Shown here: in pieces, positions 1 to 12,183 of the stretch
Numbering within the stretch: position 1 is the first letter of the stretch
How the letters are laid out: every line of letters starts with the position of its first letter
Source: Isoetes taiwanensis
Taxonomy: Eukaryota > Streptophyta > Lycopodiopsida > Isoetales > Isoetaceae
Length of the DNA stretch: 64,000 nt
Assembly (NCBI GenBank): GCA_021234155.1
Contig: JAJEKV010000322.1
Coordinates: forward strand, 1 to 64,000
Direction: 5' to 3'
The notes under the pieces: generated by a model
Told to the model about the DNA's origin: nothing
The model's input: the letters and a program-made list of their open reading frames with translations, nothing else
Databases searched by the model: none
Translations under genes and position numbers: made by a program

Positions 1-392
1 CCTTGAGCACTCTAAACCACCAAACTACTACGATGCGGTCGATAACATCACAGCCGATTAGCGATCCTTTTCGACCTCCCTTCATTGAAATTTAAAGTCT
101 GAGAAAATGGTGTAAAAGGCCACTTTCTTTGAAAGAAGTCACGAAAATTACCTTCGGTGAATGGGAACTGATGAAGGTAGAAATGGGAAGCTCTCAAAAT
201 CACCGAGCCTTTAAGTAGAGGTGGGGATGCCGACAAATGTCCACGCCATAAAGGTCCCGTCATTAGAGATACTGCGGAGAATCACACACATGTGCATTTA
301 TTTCCCGTGACACATTAATTGGTGTGCCATTCCGTCCGGCATTTATTCGATATGGCGAGGAGGGATAAAGGCATCATACTTTTATGCCTGAT
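1..392. other. unassigned non-coding stretch
   Basis: I see no gene, terminal repeat or family signature here. Short open frames on both strands have no recognisable motif. The stretch precedes an interspersed repeat that begins near 393. Confidence 0.5.
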
Positions 393-1990
393 GTAACACT
401 AGAGTTGTTACTTGGAACTAATGCGGGTTCATCCACCATAATTGGTCCATACCCTACACCACTTAAACCCAGGTATCTAACAAGAGAAATTTCCATTTTC
501 ACAAGATACCACCACTTTGGAATCTTGCTTTCGATTCTTTATGGCCTTGGAGAATTTCATGACCAAATAGATTTCTTGATATGTTGTGGTGATTGCCCAA
601 AACCTCATTGAATTCAGCAGTTTTTGTAGGCGAACCCGCATTCTTCAAACTTTTAGCTGTAAAGGGGTCCAAGCGTTTTCTAAAATTGAAAATATAGCAT
701 CGATCCAGGTTATGGATATACATTCTAATGGGGCCGAGCATGTCATGCATGCATGCGGTTGCATGCCCTTTGGTTGGAAGTTAAGCTATTTGCTGCGTTT
801 GCATCCCGCGTCTCATCGGCTTCCTCTTCTCTGTGCAACCTTATTCTCTTTGATGACTTGTTTCCGGCGGGGGAGGGGCTTCTTCATGTTGCGTATCTTT
901 CATGGACCCTTTGGCCTGCGTCACCGATCCCTATTTGTAAGGAAGTTCTACCGGTAGTCGGGCGCTTTGTTGGTTTCTTCGCGAGGTCCATTCTAGAATC
1001 CACATCGATCCAGGAACGCTCGGATCGCCATTCAAATGGGGCGGCCCTCCATATACATGCAGGCGGCACTGTATGCAGATTTGATTGAGATTACGCCTTC
1101 TTCGGTGGTTTGCGTCCGCGCGTCTCATCGAAACTTCCTCTTCTCTCGGTGATGCCTTATTCTTTGGTTACCCTCCCCTTCTTTTGTTTGTATATTTTTG
1201 TACAAGTTTACGTTTGTCATGTTTTCCCATTTTAAGATTTGTTTTCCACCGGGTGATGTATTCTACGGTATGTTTTCTGGTTTGTTGTGTTGGTGGAGTC
1301 TGAGGGTTGGCGGCTGACATGCGATTGCGACTTCTCCACGTAGAGGTTTTGGGGAGGCTGATTCTGTGCCTTCACCTACGTTTGTCCTGAAGCCTTGCGG
1401 GGGCTTCCATATTCGGCTTTAGAAAGAGTCAGAGAGTTTTAATCAGGGTAAACGGCGGGCCTATCGACTCCTCATCTATTAGCATTGTATTTGTTTTGGG
1501 GTCCAAATGATATAATTGGATTTTCCTTTATTTTAGGTGGGTGGTTCGCGTAATGCGACTAATCCCTCGATATTAGCAGAAAATCTGGCGAGATGAATGA
1601 AACCTATCTATGGAGGCTTTGTTGGTTTTCTTCTGCGAGTCCCATTCTAGAATTCGTTTTATGATAAAACATGTTGATTTTATGTTTTTCATGTTTTACG
1701 TTGCTATTAGATGGCATTATATGAAGTTAATTCGAACCATTTTTAGCTCAAGGCATTTGAGGGTTGTGAATTGTTTCTCCTTTACTATAACAAGTTTTTG
1801 GCAAGACTTGCTGCGGCCATAAGTTGTCAACTCAGAGCTATAGTCCAATAATTTTTGGAAATGTCTATAAGTCATGTTGATCTCAATTTTCACTAAAGAA
1901 GATTAAATCTGAGAATCAGGGACAAAATAAGAACTAATGTTAATTATGACTAAACTTATATATATGGCTTTTCTAAGGCATAAATGATGC
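393..1990 (+). repeat. interspersed repeat copy 1, interrupted
   Basis: The outer parts (about 393-640 and 1640-1990) align by eye with 48832-49400. Shared blocks include the GAGAATTTCA(T/A)GACCA and TATGTTGTRGTGATTG stretches and a later GATAxAACATxTTGATTT stretch. Copy 1 has about 1 kb more between them. That extra DNA contains an internal duplication: the segment at 964-999 recurs at 1616-1653, and about 700-850 resembles about 1000-1165, including a GCGTCTCATCG block. No coding capacity is recognisable. The family is not identified. Confidence 0.55.
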
Positions 1991-3900
1991 ACTCCATTCA
2001 TTCCACTTATACACATTCATAATAAAAGAATTTTATGAACTTAAATATGGTGAATAACCATGTATTCTTTACATTTAAATTGGTTACCACTACACAAAAA
2101 TAGGATTTAACTAAGATAATAGTAAAAAACTCATCTTTTATGATAGGCAATATTTTTTATGAATCACCCTTCCTTGGCAAGCATAGTCTTAAATTTCATG
2201 TTAAAATAACATATTATGTACAAGATTTGATTTAAAATAGACATGGACCATTCGGTTTTTGTACTTGGAGGCACCATATTTTAAAAACAAGATAGCGATC
2301 TTTTCAACTCATGATTATTGAAACATGTGATAGAAGTTTAAAATATAGTTGTATCGTCTTAGTGCAAAACACCGCGATGAAATCTTCTTATTTTTTACTA
2401 TCATAAACTTAGTACAAGTGTTTCTTTGCTTAAGAGTTCCTACTTTAGGTATAATGTATTAACTTTAACGTCTTTCATGATAGACTATAATTTTTATGGG
2501 TTCAAACTTCATTGGCAACATAGATCTCCAATTTGATGTTAAAAATATATTTGAATCTAAATGGGCATGGACACCATTATGGTCTAATTAACAATTGGGT
2601 ATAGAATTAAATCTCTCTAATTATGATTACCAATTTTATTGTGTGTTCATTTGTCACTTATACAATGATATGGCAATTTTCTACCTTCTCTAACATAATT
2701 TTTGGAAGGGTGGGTGGGAGATTCATATAGGTTCAATTTGCTTGTCTTCAACTTTGCCATTAAATAATGCAATTCTAACAATAAGCTTAATTAAGATGAG
2801 AATGTTACACGGCTTCTTGAATGATCATAAGTCATGTGGACTAACAATGGAAGGAAGGAAGGAAGAAAATTTTAAATCCGTCAGACAATCGGGTTATGGG
2901 AAGCAAACATAGCAGTCTATCTTTATTTTTCATAGTTCTAACTTTTTATATTTGTTTTCATTCTTTTGCATTACTTCCACAACTTGAGAAGATAAAAAAT
3001 ACAAGTTTTGAGTTCACCATTCAATACATAGGTTTATGAAATCCCATGGAGCAGCATTACTCTATGAATAACTTGGAATGAACACTAGAAGGTTTTATGC
3101 TAAACCTCAAGATCGGGGAGCATTGATTATTTTAATGAATGAATTAGCTCATGGTGCTTATATCCATAATTGGCGGGGTCATTAACGTGAGGGGTTCTTA
3201 ATTTTAAAAAAGGTGGACCGGTGATGGTTTGGTATCTGTGAACCTTTCTTGATTTTTTAAAAAACCAGCGGCTATGGCTTTTTGCGTGTTTGTTTTTTGG
3301 GTGATTCCATCATGGTAATGCCTTTCATAATGTGATTTTTGGGATGACTTTTGAATCATTTATATAGACGCGGTTTGCTCGTTCACTTGTAATGAAAAAA
3401 TAAAAGAAAATCAAAACCTCATCATCAAAGGCTAATGGACATTTTTCTTAGATAAAAGCAAGTTGTCTAATGCCCATATTCAAAATTTTGGGTCAAAATT
3501 CATTTCCTATAAAAGTTAGAGATTTGATTTGGGAGCGACTTTAAGCCGGTATTGGTTCACGAAGATAAGCGGCGGTTGCAGCCACTGTCGTATTTCAAAC
3601 AACCCTATCTCCCTTCTCGGACCACCGGATTGAGGTCGGGTTTTTGTGTCTTACTCTCTCTAACTTCGTGTAGAAAAATGCAAAAATAATGAAAAAATCA
3701 TAAAAATCATCTTCTGAAACGGTTTACTTTTATCTAAACATGTAGCGAAGCGGACTTGACCCCTTGGGTTTACCTAAGTGTAATTCTCATAAATGGGGAC
3801 CATAGATTTTAGGTATTTTCCCACATGCAATGTGGATGCCTATATAACTTATAAAGAAGGGGTTTGGTACGATTATTGAACCTTTGATTTTACCTTATGA
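1991..3900. other. AT-rich stretch with a diverged direct repeat
   Basis: No gene is seen. About 120 bases at 2140-2290 recur in diverged form at 2480-2600 (TTTATGxxT, TTGGCAASCATAG, TTTSATGTTAAAA, ATGGACC blocks). A CACTACACAAAAATAGG end-like sequence lies near 2090, but I found no matching opposite terminus. A short GGAA microsatellite lies at about 2850-2866. Confidence 0.4.
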
Positions 3901-3940
3901 TTTTTAAAAACAAGCGGTGAAATGCACCTTCCCCGGTTCA

Positions 3941-3960
3941 TCATGTGGCGACTCTAGTGT
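3941..3960 (+). other. possible LTR-retrotransposon primer-binding site (Tat/Ogre-like)
   Basis: TGGCGACTCTAGTG at 3946-3959 resembles the TGGCGACTC primer-binding site (tRNA-Arg type) used by Tat/Ogre Ty3-gypsy elements. It sits five bases after a GGTTCA that could be an LTR end. I could not find the matching second LTR or downstream gag-pol, so this is a suggestion from one short match. Confidence 0.3.
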
Positions 3961-4049
3961 TTATCACATCGCCGTCCGTCGACATAAATGTTGGCGTTCA
4001 TTGAGTGGAAGCGGTAAGCTCCAAAGTTTGGATTACGTCGATGGAGCGG

Positions 4050-4081
4050 CCGGCATTCGGTTTAGCCGAACCGAATGTCGG
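4050..4081. repeat. 13-bp-arm hairpin
   Basis: CCGGCATTCGGTT and AACCGAATGTCGG flank a six-base loop, with one G-T mismatch. It lies about 100 bases after the putative primer-binding site, in GC-richer DNA. Its function is unknown. A folded leader of a retroelement RNA is one possibility. Confidence 0.55.
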
Positions 4082-4240
4082 TGGCTGCGGCGACAATTAC
4101 CCGTAAAACAACGGGACATTCATTTGAATTTAGAAATCAAATTTCCCAGCCAATCACTTTCTCATTCCCGTAGAAACTCCCTCGGCTCAAAACCATTCAA
4201 AGCGCGTGGCTCGAGGAATTTACAGGATAAGTGGCGGTGA

Positions 4241-5690
4241 TGGCTCGGCAAATGTTGCATTTGTCGACATCTAAGTGCGAAGCTTGAGGGCAAGAATGAT
4301 GTCCTTTGCTGTTTTGCTATGCATTGTTCTTGGCAATTGCATTGTTCTTGTTTCGGAGGACGGTCGTGTTCATGCATCATTTCAATGATAAATCACTCAC
4401 TTAACTTTACATTGTTACATTAATTATCTCAAATTTATGCGCGATGCTTTCTCTCTACTCTTAGGGGACAACATTGTTTTTATATAGATATTCGGTTGCA
4501 TGAGTTTCAGCGGCTCGTCTTCATTTACGGTCTTTACCATGATCTCTTTGCTCGTTCATTAGGTCTATCTAGGAATGAAATCCATTGACATATGCCACGA
4601 ATAAGTCGTCTACACTAATTCCAACCTCTTCTTTGTCTTACGTATGCGTCCCGATAATTCCATTCGGCTACATGTCATTGTGGTGCGTTTTTTACAAGGT
4701 ATCTTCCTTGCCACATGGAAAATGCTGTTGCTAGATCGTTAGATAACTTCGCAACATGTTGGAACCTGGCACGAAACACTTCATTTTTTCCTCACGAGAG
4801 CTTAGGACAATTCGCCTTATCTTTGAAGCTCTTTTTGTTCAATCCGGATGGCGAAGTGCGTTTTTAGAGCATTAGTGGGGAATCTCTCTTGGAATAGATC
4901 CTCATCGATTGGCGATTATTGTGGACTCATCGGTCTTTGACGGATACAGCGATGCGATCTAGCATAGCGTTCGGTACATTGACTAATGCCCCTGTCTTGG
5001 TGGAATGGTTTTTCCGTAAATACGCCTCTCATGATTTCTAACGACATCTATTTTAATTACATGACGGGATGGAACAATTGAGGGTCCATTTTATTCAATG
5101 GGAAGAAGGGTTTGTGAGTGTCATCTACACAACTTTTCACCAAGCACCATAACTTGGGGGTTTTATTTGTAGTGTCATTGAGTCATTCTTGATAGAACAT
5201 TCCGGATTTATTGAGACAGTTGCAATGCCAGCGAGTCAGAGGGGATTTCATCCTGTGGCTAGGAGATGTGGCGCAGAAGATAACAGCCCAGGTCTCCACT
5301 CATGCGGACGGATAAAGAGGCAGTTTGTGGTTGGAGGATTCCCATTTCAGATGCTACTTCGATTACATCTCTTCATGAGTGTATCTCCAGGGGAAGAGCG
5401 ATGAGAAAATTGCACACTTTGCAGATGTGGTATGCCTTATGGCCGGTGTGATCATCTTCGCCGATCCTAATCAGCGTGCTAATACAGTTAGGTGATGACT
5501 TCACGAGCTGCGGCAGGTGATGAAGCTATGCCCTAGGGAAGAGCTGTCAATGAGATGTCGGTGTGAGATACCGATTGCATGGTTGGTGAAAGTGGTCGAG
5601 CATGCCAGTGTTAGTAGACAATATGGCTTGTGTCCACACTCCTTAAAAATCCGAGAAGATAGTCATTGTGAAGCGAGAACCATGTGTACA
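4241..5690. other. unassigned, probably degenerate mobile-element DNA
   Basis: No frame longer than about 70 codons makes sense, and I recognise no motif. It lies between the possible LTR junction and the decayed transposase, and its higher CpG content resembles that of its neighbours. Confidence 0.35.
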
Positions 5691-5699
5691 AATTGATGG

Positions 5700-6900
5700 C
5701 CGAAGAGCACCCAAAAGGGTGTATAGAATGGTGAGGACTCACGTAAAAGGTACGTTGACCAAAGCCGAAGAGATCGCCGCGCGCTCAGTGGATCTTGGAG
5801 TTTGTTTGTATGAGAAAGATCTTTGCGCGCCGGCTTTCTCAAGCTGAGAGAATTGGTATGCGTACAACTATACGGAGAACTTATTTGCTGAAGAGGACCA
5901 CATTTGTTTTAATGTATGTTGAATGTTTGTTCGAGAGAGAGCGGATAGGTGAAGATGCTCATGCTAAATAACAAGCAGGAGGTTTGTGTGAAAGCATGGC
6001 ATATAGCATATGGTATTCCAATGTCCACTTCTATAGAGGTGGAAGACTTTCATGATGGTCCTGAGTTGCTGAACACATGGGAACATAGACACGAAAAAAC
6101 AAGGTCTCACACTCGCGGGGAAAGGCCATGTGTCATGTATATATATAGATGAAGCGAGACAATGCCGAGGTCAGCATCGGTCTTGAAGGTGTAAGAGAGA
6201 ATGTGAAAGAGGCTCCCCTACATTTCCTGCTCAGAAGGACATTCTTCATGAGGTGAAGCGTAATGTGAAGAGAGATAGCAGACAAGCAGGTCTCTCACTC
6301 ATGTTTCCGCGATGGGTGGAAGCGGAATCATAACGAGGTTACAATATGCTTGGGATAGCTTTCTCTAAGTGCAACACATGTGTTGTAATCAAAATGGCTA
6401 GAACAAGAGATCCAAGGGAGAGAGTTGATTGAAAGGAAGGCACACATGGTGCCCGGAATATCTTGTAGAGCTTATCTGCTTGTCATGGAGAGCTACATCC
6501 CATGCGATCCCTTGAGGCAGCTTATCATTATACCTTGGCAAAATGGACCAAAACAAGACCATGATTCCCAAGACTAAGAGCTTCGCAAAGTCGGTATGGA
6601 GGGTGAGCAGGGTTAGTGTGGTGGTGCTGATACGTAGCCATGCTTACCCGAGGTGCGTGGGACATTTCTCACTGAGCCTTTGGAAGGTGGTGAGGAGAAC
6701 TTTCATGTTGGTTCCTTAGTCAGCTATCAGCACTATAGAAAGGATACAGAGGCATTGGGGCCGCAGAGAAAGGGCATTCGGGGCATGGGTGGGTGCACTT
6801 CTCTCAACAGTCGGGGGTTGAGGACCAAAAGGCAACGGCCTTGCCGTTTTCCCTGTAGGAAGCATCGCACTTTAGATATTACCCTGGCGACCTCACTACA
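5700..6900 (+). pseudogene. decayed DNA-transposon transposase
   Basis: Three blocks in two or more frames look like one broken transposase. The first (about 5970-6014) reads KQEVCVKAWHIAYGI, which resembles the C-K-A-(10)-GI block near the N-terminal side of a transposase family seen in plants and invertebrates. The second (about 6361-6410) reads FSKCNTCVVIKMARTRDP, a Cys-x2-Cys segment. The third (6543-6596) reads MDQNKTMIPKTKSFAKSV and fits the family's 'DGMDQxKT.(I/L)P' catalytic-Asp block. The spacing and order suit this family as I remember it. Stops and frameshifts separate the blocks, so it cannot make a full protein. I could not find its terminal inverted repeats. The family assignment is from memory of motif shape, not from a search. 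Confidence 0.45.
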
Positions 6901-7171
6901 GCTTCGATAATTCTTGTGCGAAATAAGAAACGGAATATCTCTTCTCTCTTATCTATCTATCTTGTGTGAACAGGGTTGTATTTGATCGGAGAATACGGCT
7001 AGACTTCATGATGGTGAGCCACTCGCGTATTGACATTGATGCGCTGTTAGGTAACTATTCAACATTAATGGCGGTCGATGCTCTAACTCTTCGAACTAAT
7101 GCAACGTTAGGGAATGTATACGAGCACCAACGCCATATCTTGTTGCGAGTTGGAGGGTTTAGGTGAAGGAT

Positions 7172-7508
7172 CTTATATTATAATGTTTTCGCGTAATTCC
7201 TAGATCAACCCTAGATTCTAGGGCCACAAATGAGCGACTAGGGTCCAAATTTTTGTTGTCTTTTTTTGGCTCATTCTGTTTTACCATTAGGCTTATTTCT
7301 TGCTAAACTTACCTTTCTAGGTTTCTTTTCTGATGGCAGTTATCCCCAAAATTTTATCTCTTCACTCTTACAGTTGCAATATGTCCATGGCGATCTACTT
7401 GAAGGTGCTTTGCTCTTAGTCACGCTATGATTTTCTGTGAAAAAGACCATTGGTTCGGGGCTTTCCAAATCTAATCTTCGGTTATTTATCGGTCATGTCG
7501 GGGTTAGA
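7172..7508 (+). mobile_element. orphan Helitron 5' end
   Basis: TCTTATATTATAATGTTTT at 7172 matches the 5' terminus shared by the other Helitrons in this window and is preceded by A. No plus-strand ATTACTAG end with a hairpin follows before unrelated DNA, so this is a truncated or interrupted copy. The rest of the stretch holds no gene. Confidence 0.5.
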
Positions 7509-10500
7509 GCTGCGGGTTATATTATAGCCATTTGTGAGTGAACATTGTTGATCAATCTTCTTAATCATTATCATTAGATTTTATATATCCCTACAGTTTG
7601 GAGACCTTAACAGAATACGGTAGCGTGAAGGAGATGGAATGTGGTAGGAAGTCTTGATTACAAAATAGCATTAGATGTTTGCTCATGAAATCTTGACTCT
7701 TATTTGAATGAAGCATAGAATGATTTACCCTAGATGGAGTAAGTGAGTCACGAAATACTAGAATCAATAGGGGTCTTGATTCTTCAATGTGAAATTTTGC
7801 AACTTTTTTTTTTTTTTTTAATGGTTCGACCCTTAGAAATTTGAGAATGGCTAACATGTATTCTCTACGTGTGAATCAATTAAGGATAAATTATTCCTAA
7901 GTAAGATCTCAAATAGATAGGATGGTATTCAATGCATATATAGAGACAAATTTGTCAGTGACATTCAGAGAGGGTCGTATACGAAGATTCTATATTTTGT
8001 AACCAGCCCCACAAAAACAATGCAGGGTTTATATGTTGGACTTGTGAATAGGCGAAAAAACATCTTTCTCATAACTTATATTTATGATATCAATGGTGCT
8101 ATTGTCAGATACTTTCAGGGCTTTTGTATACTAAAAGAGCAACGATATGTGTGTCTAGGTAGTTTTGCATATTCTTTACTTAAGTGCATGGGAGAAAATA
8201 TAACGTAATGTTGGGATTTTGCTTGGGAAAAGCTATGCAACAACATTGTGATTGTTAAATTGAGTTGCAAAATATGTAATCCATTATTAATTCTATAAGG
8301 AGCAATACCATTATGGTTTAATGGATCAATAGGCGGTAGATGGTACGCCAAACCATATCATCATCCCTAAAGCGATATTTGAGACTAAATTTTTATGAAT
8401 AGAGCCTATTTTTTGCTCAAGTATGTAATAAGTGCAAGACATTGCATTTGAAAAATAGAAGTTCACAATCACATTTCAACTACAAATGGCTAAATGTCTA
8501 GAAGCCACCAATCCATAAAGAGTTTTCCAAATGAAAACATCACGGGAGAAAACCACATAGAGACATGTTTTGAGTTCTAGAATAAGCCATTCAAATCACG
8601 AGAATCCCATGGTGGTCATCTCTTGGAATGGACCAAGCACCTTTTGTATTCTTTCAACCAAAGAAACCGACTTGTAAACTTTGTTAGCACAAATAAGTCA
8701 CCTAAACATTAAAATGACAACCGCGTGCATGCACTTAATCACATGTGCAATAACAACCTGCGTTACTGCATAATCAGGATTACGAGAGACATATGTATAT
8801 TCGCAGAAAGATGGGCTATAGTGTGTGAAATAAAGATGCAGTTTTGTTTTCTAACCAAAGTACAGCGTAGTGAATATCCCTTTTCTACTTGTTCTACCAA
8901 GCATCTTGCATTTGCCAAAGTGGCATTGCAAATGACATGCGCACTCAAAGAGTAGTCTCTTTCCGCTTCTATTATGTGGATATCAAAAATTTGGCATCAT
9001 GGAATAGCCTCTTATGTCATTTTGGTCATCTTAATCTCACGAATGGGTAAATGATTGTTACCAAATTAATTTTATCTTTCTTTTACGTCGCCACTTCTAA
9101 GATTATCTTTCTTTTGCGTCTTTTGCCACTTCTGGGATTTTCCTTCCAAATAATTAAAGTTGTCTTCCGCGGTAGCTTTAGAAGTCATTGACTTTGTTTG
9201 GCGCTGGAAAGCAACAACCATTATATTACATCAAATATCAAAAGTTGCACTAAGGAAGAAAAGGCGCAGAATATGCTATGATCATATCTTACGACAAGCT
9301 GCATCGCGTATAACATTGATGCGTTGTGATTTCATTCAATAGAATGAGTCCCATAAAGGCAATTAGCAAACCAATAAGCCTTTACCACACAATAAACTAA
9401 TAAGAAATAGCAACAAATGCTTGCTTTGGAAATCATTGTAATTTTGTTTGATAAAAGGCCGGATATTGGAGCTCTTTAATATGGAGAAAATCATGATTAA
9501 ACGACCTTATAGGATCGATTTTGCATCAGATTAGCTGATGGACCACGAGGTCTTTCTATTTTAAGATGCTACATGGCTATCAACAACAATGATACTAATT
9601 CTGTCATGTGTTATAAAATACCTTGATAATAAATGTCATAGTAGTTTACTTAAACCGAGAACATCGTTTCGCTGAAGAACAACGGAGCAGATACGACGAA
9701 GTTCAGTTGCGTCGCACATCGAAATAAGAGAACAGACTGGCGATCGCAAAAAGAACACCAGGCACATTTGGGCCGCGCTGAACTTTGAATGCTCTATGGG
9801 TCGTCTGTCCTGTATAACTATCTTAACCCTTTTGCTTAGAAAACCAATGCGGTAGCTCTGTGTAGATATGATGGGGGCTCCATTTATAGCTGTAAATGCT
9901 ATGTGGTGACGATCATTATGCGGCCAATCGGTTCTAAGCAACAACCCTTTGCAAAATCCCCACCACCTTGATCTTATTTGAAGCTTTAAGGACTGCATGA
10001 AACCAGTCAAACTCATAAATACCCCGTTAATCTAGCTATCTCTATATTTCTCTTGATACATAAATAGAGAATGGGCTCTTGAGCCCCTACATTTTTTGTA
10101 ACCAAATTACGAGGCATATGATTCTACCTAGGATGAGATCAGCAGTGCGATCTAGAACCAAAAGAATACAAACTCACTTAGCAAAGAGACCTTTGAAGCA
10201 CACTATGGCAACTCAATGTTGAAGTCGAAGTAGCAGGGCAAGTAAGAAATAAGTCTTGTTTGGTTAAAAACCAGGCCGAAGTGATGCATAGCAGAGTGAT
10301 ACTGTAAATGTTACGCCTAATATCGAAGCTCTCACCGAGGAGCAAAATGGGACCTTGATTGGAGAAACGATGTATGGCAGGTTCAGGGAAGGACCAAATT
10401 CTTTCAATTCGATACCATACAATATTTCCTTAGTTGAATATTGCTAATTAAAACTACGAACATCGAAATGCTCCCTAAACTTCATACCATACATGCATAA

Positions 10501-10538
10501 AGAAGAACAGCTACTCCCATAACGACAAGTTTTAAGGA

Positions 10539-10667
10539 TCAAAGATAAACAACGAGGCCCCTGCTCGCTTTCGCATCACCGCTATTGCGTACTATTGTCG
10601 ATGTGATACAAACTTGCTTAATGATGGAGAAAGAGGAGGAAGAAAAACGCAGCGCCATAATAGCCAT
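10539..10667 (-). CDS. short ORF after captured leader, copy 1
   Basis: This 42-codon frame starts at an ATG on the minus strand, about 45 bases downstream of a telo-box-bearing leader, and begins MAIMALRFSSSSFSIIK. It corresponds in position to the 25-codon frame at 56058-56135 and shares the later VCITSTI block. The Ser/Arg/hydrophobic start would suit an organelle or secretory signal. It is probably the first exon of a gene captured by a Helitron rather than a working gene. No downstream exon could be confirmed. Confidence 0.3.
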   Translation of the reverse strand: MAIMALRFSSSSFSIIKQVCITSTIVRNSGDAKASRGLVVYL

Positions 10668-10713
10668 CACTAGGTTTTTTGGCAGCCAGCCCTATTGACA
10701 AGCTGCTCCGATG

Positions 10714-10721
10714 AAACCCTA
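10714..10721. promoter_or_regulatory. telo-box (AAACCCTA), copy 1
   Basis: AAACCCTA lies in the presumed 5' leader on the minus strand. This motif is common near transcription starts of plant ribosomal and housekeeping genes. It is conserved in the paralogous copy at 56189-56196. Confidence 0.45.
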
Positions 10722-10812
10722 AAAAGAAAGATAGGTTGGAAGGGTGCAAGATGATGCCGCATTGGCGTAGATTGTCGAGCAGCCCGCCTAAATTAGAGGC
10801 GTGTGTATAAGA

Positions 10813-11760
10813 TGATTAAGCGGTGGAATGATTAAATGGCATTTAGGTTTCTAGGCCACTCTTCTTAAACCCATGGCTTGCCATCAATGTATCAATCTTG
10901 TTCTTATATGCAAGCTGTGTAATGTACGCATATTTGTTGAGAATCAAATCAAGCGTCGGTAGCCTCGATTACATTGCATGTAATGTGGTATTTGTTTGTT
11001 TTAGAATAAAATACATTTGCTAGAATTCGTTGTAATCTAAGAGCTTTCTTGATTGTTGTAAATATCGAGGATATGGAATTAGCGAGTGAAATCCACAATG
11101 TATTCTATCTCAATAATGATTGTAGTGAATCGAGGGAATATGGCAGAAAAATATCTTATGAGTCATGCAACACGAGTAGAAATTCTTGAGAAGTAGCTCT
11201 TATAGCATTCATTTAGTAATACAAATATAAATATATGGATTTGCTTATGAAGTGTTGGAGGGGTGAGCCTTTGTTTGAGCATCATCAAATGTTCTCATTT
11301 ACCACATCCAAGGAATTGCCAGTAGGACGTGGGCTTTTAACCGATGGAGGCAATGTTAAGGCAATGTTAAACTGACTCAGGACCATTTCATACACTATGT
11401 GGAAGTGCATGCGTTTTAGATAGCAATCCTTTCTGACGGATCATTGTACCAATTGAGCAACTTGGTAAGTGTACATTATTTCAAATTTCTATATCTTTTC
11501 CTCCTTTAGATGCTTAGGATGTAGGGTTTATGCTTATTCATATAATCGGCTTTATTCGAATGGAAAATAAGAAGAGGTAAAGATATATATTTACGAAAAT
11601 TTTGTACTTGAATAAGAGACGTTTTACACAGCCTTGGGATGAATGAGCTACCATTGATACATGGACAATATGGTTCAACTAAAAGGCGACTTCTTAAATT
11701 TGACGTACCTTAACTTATAAAATATAACGGTGATGAGTTCTATTGTCTTGAGGAGCTGAA
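10813..11760. other. unassigned AT-rich DNA
   Basis: I see no gene, terminal repeat or tandem repeat in this stretch. Confidence 0.4.
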
Positions 11761-11764
11761 ATGA

Positions 11765-12183
11765 GTGTTGTTTGCTATACCCAGGTCAAAGCTGTTGAAG
11801 CCATTGAAGAAGATATTAAACTTGAAAAATTACGATATTTGTGTATGGGATTCAAATCTTAAAAAGCTCAATGGTTTATGGTTTTGCATTTCTGCAGCCA
11901 AGACAGCAGTAAGCTTCTATGATGGTTTAGATTCTACGAATGACTACTTTGTTAATGAGTTGTTTGATTAATAAATATGACTCCCCTCTGCGGTTAAAGC
12001 GAGCTCTAACTAAAGTACATGTTTATATGATTTTTGGTATACCTCCATTGTGGAAGGACAATTATTGACATGATCCTGGTGAAGATCCTCTCAATTCAAA
12101 TATTGTGATGCACGTTTTGGCAGGAGACAATAAGAAGTTTTTGCCAGAGGCATTCAAATTATCGGGCTTAAACAGGGATTGGT
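11765..12183 (+). pseudogene. unidentified protein-like fragments
   Basis: One frame of 68 codons (11765-11971) ends SFYDGLDSTNDYFVNELFD. A second reading further on includes RALTKVHVYMIFGIPPLW and then DPGEDPLNSNIVMHVLAG before a stop near 12183. The composition looks like real protein rather than chance translation, and the pieces follow one another on the same strand with stops between them. I do not recognise a family. It could be a broken transposase or a gene relic. Confidence 0.25.

Larger units (their letters stand above)
7509..10812 (-). mobile_element. Helitron copy, 3' end missing
   Basis: This 3.3-kb block is collinear with 52811-56309, with very many short insertions and deletions. 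Matching landmarks include GTTGATCAATCTTCTTAAT at the left edge and the leader with its AAACCCTA box at the right edge. On the minus strand it starts TCTTATA at 10812, next to a host A, but has lost about ten bases of the usual terminus. The 3' hairpin and CTAG found in the other copy are absent, so the break is near 7509. Most of the interior looks like a captured gene's leader, first exon and introns. No replication-helicase gene is present. Confidence 0.7.

Noticed and set aside
2090-2110. CACTACACAAAAATAGG as a second CACTA-like terminus
   Set aside because: No inverted partner was found in the next several kilobases, so an element cannot be delimited.
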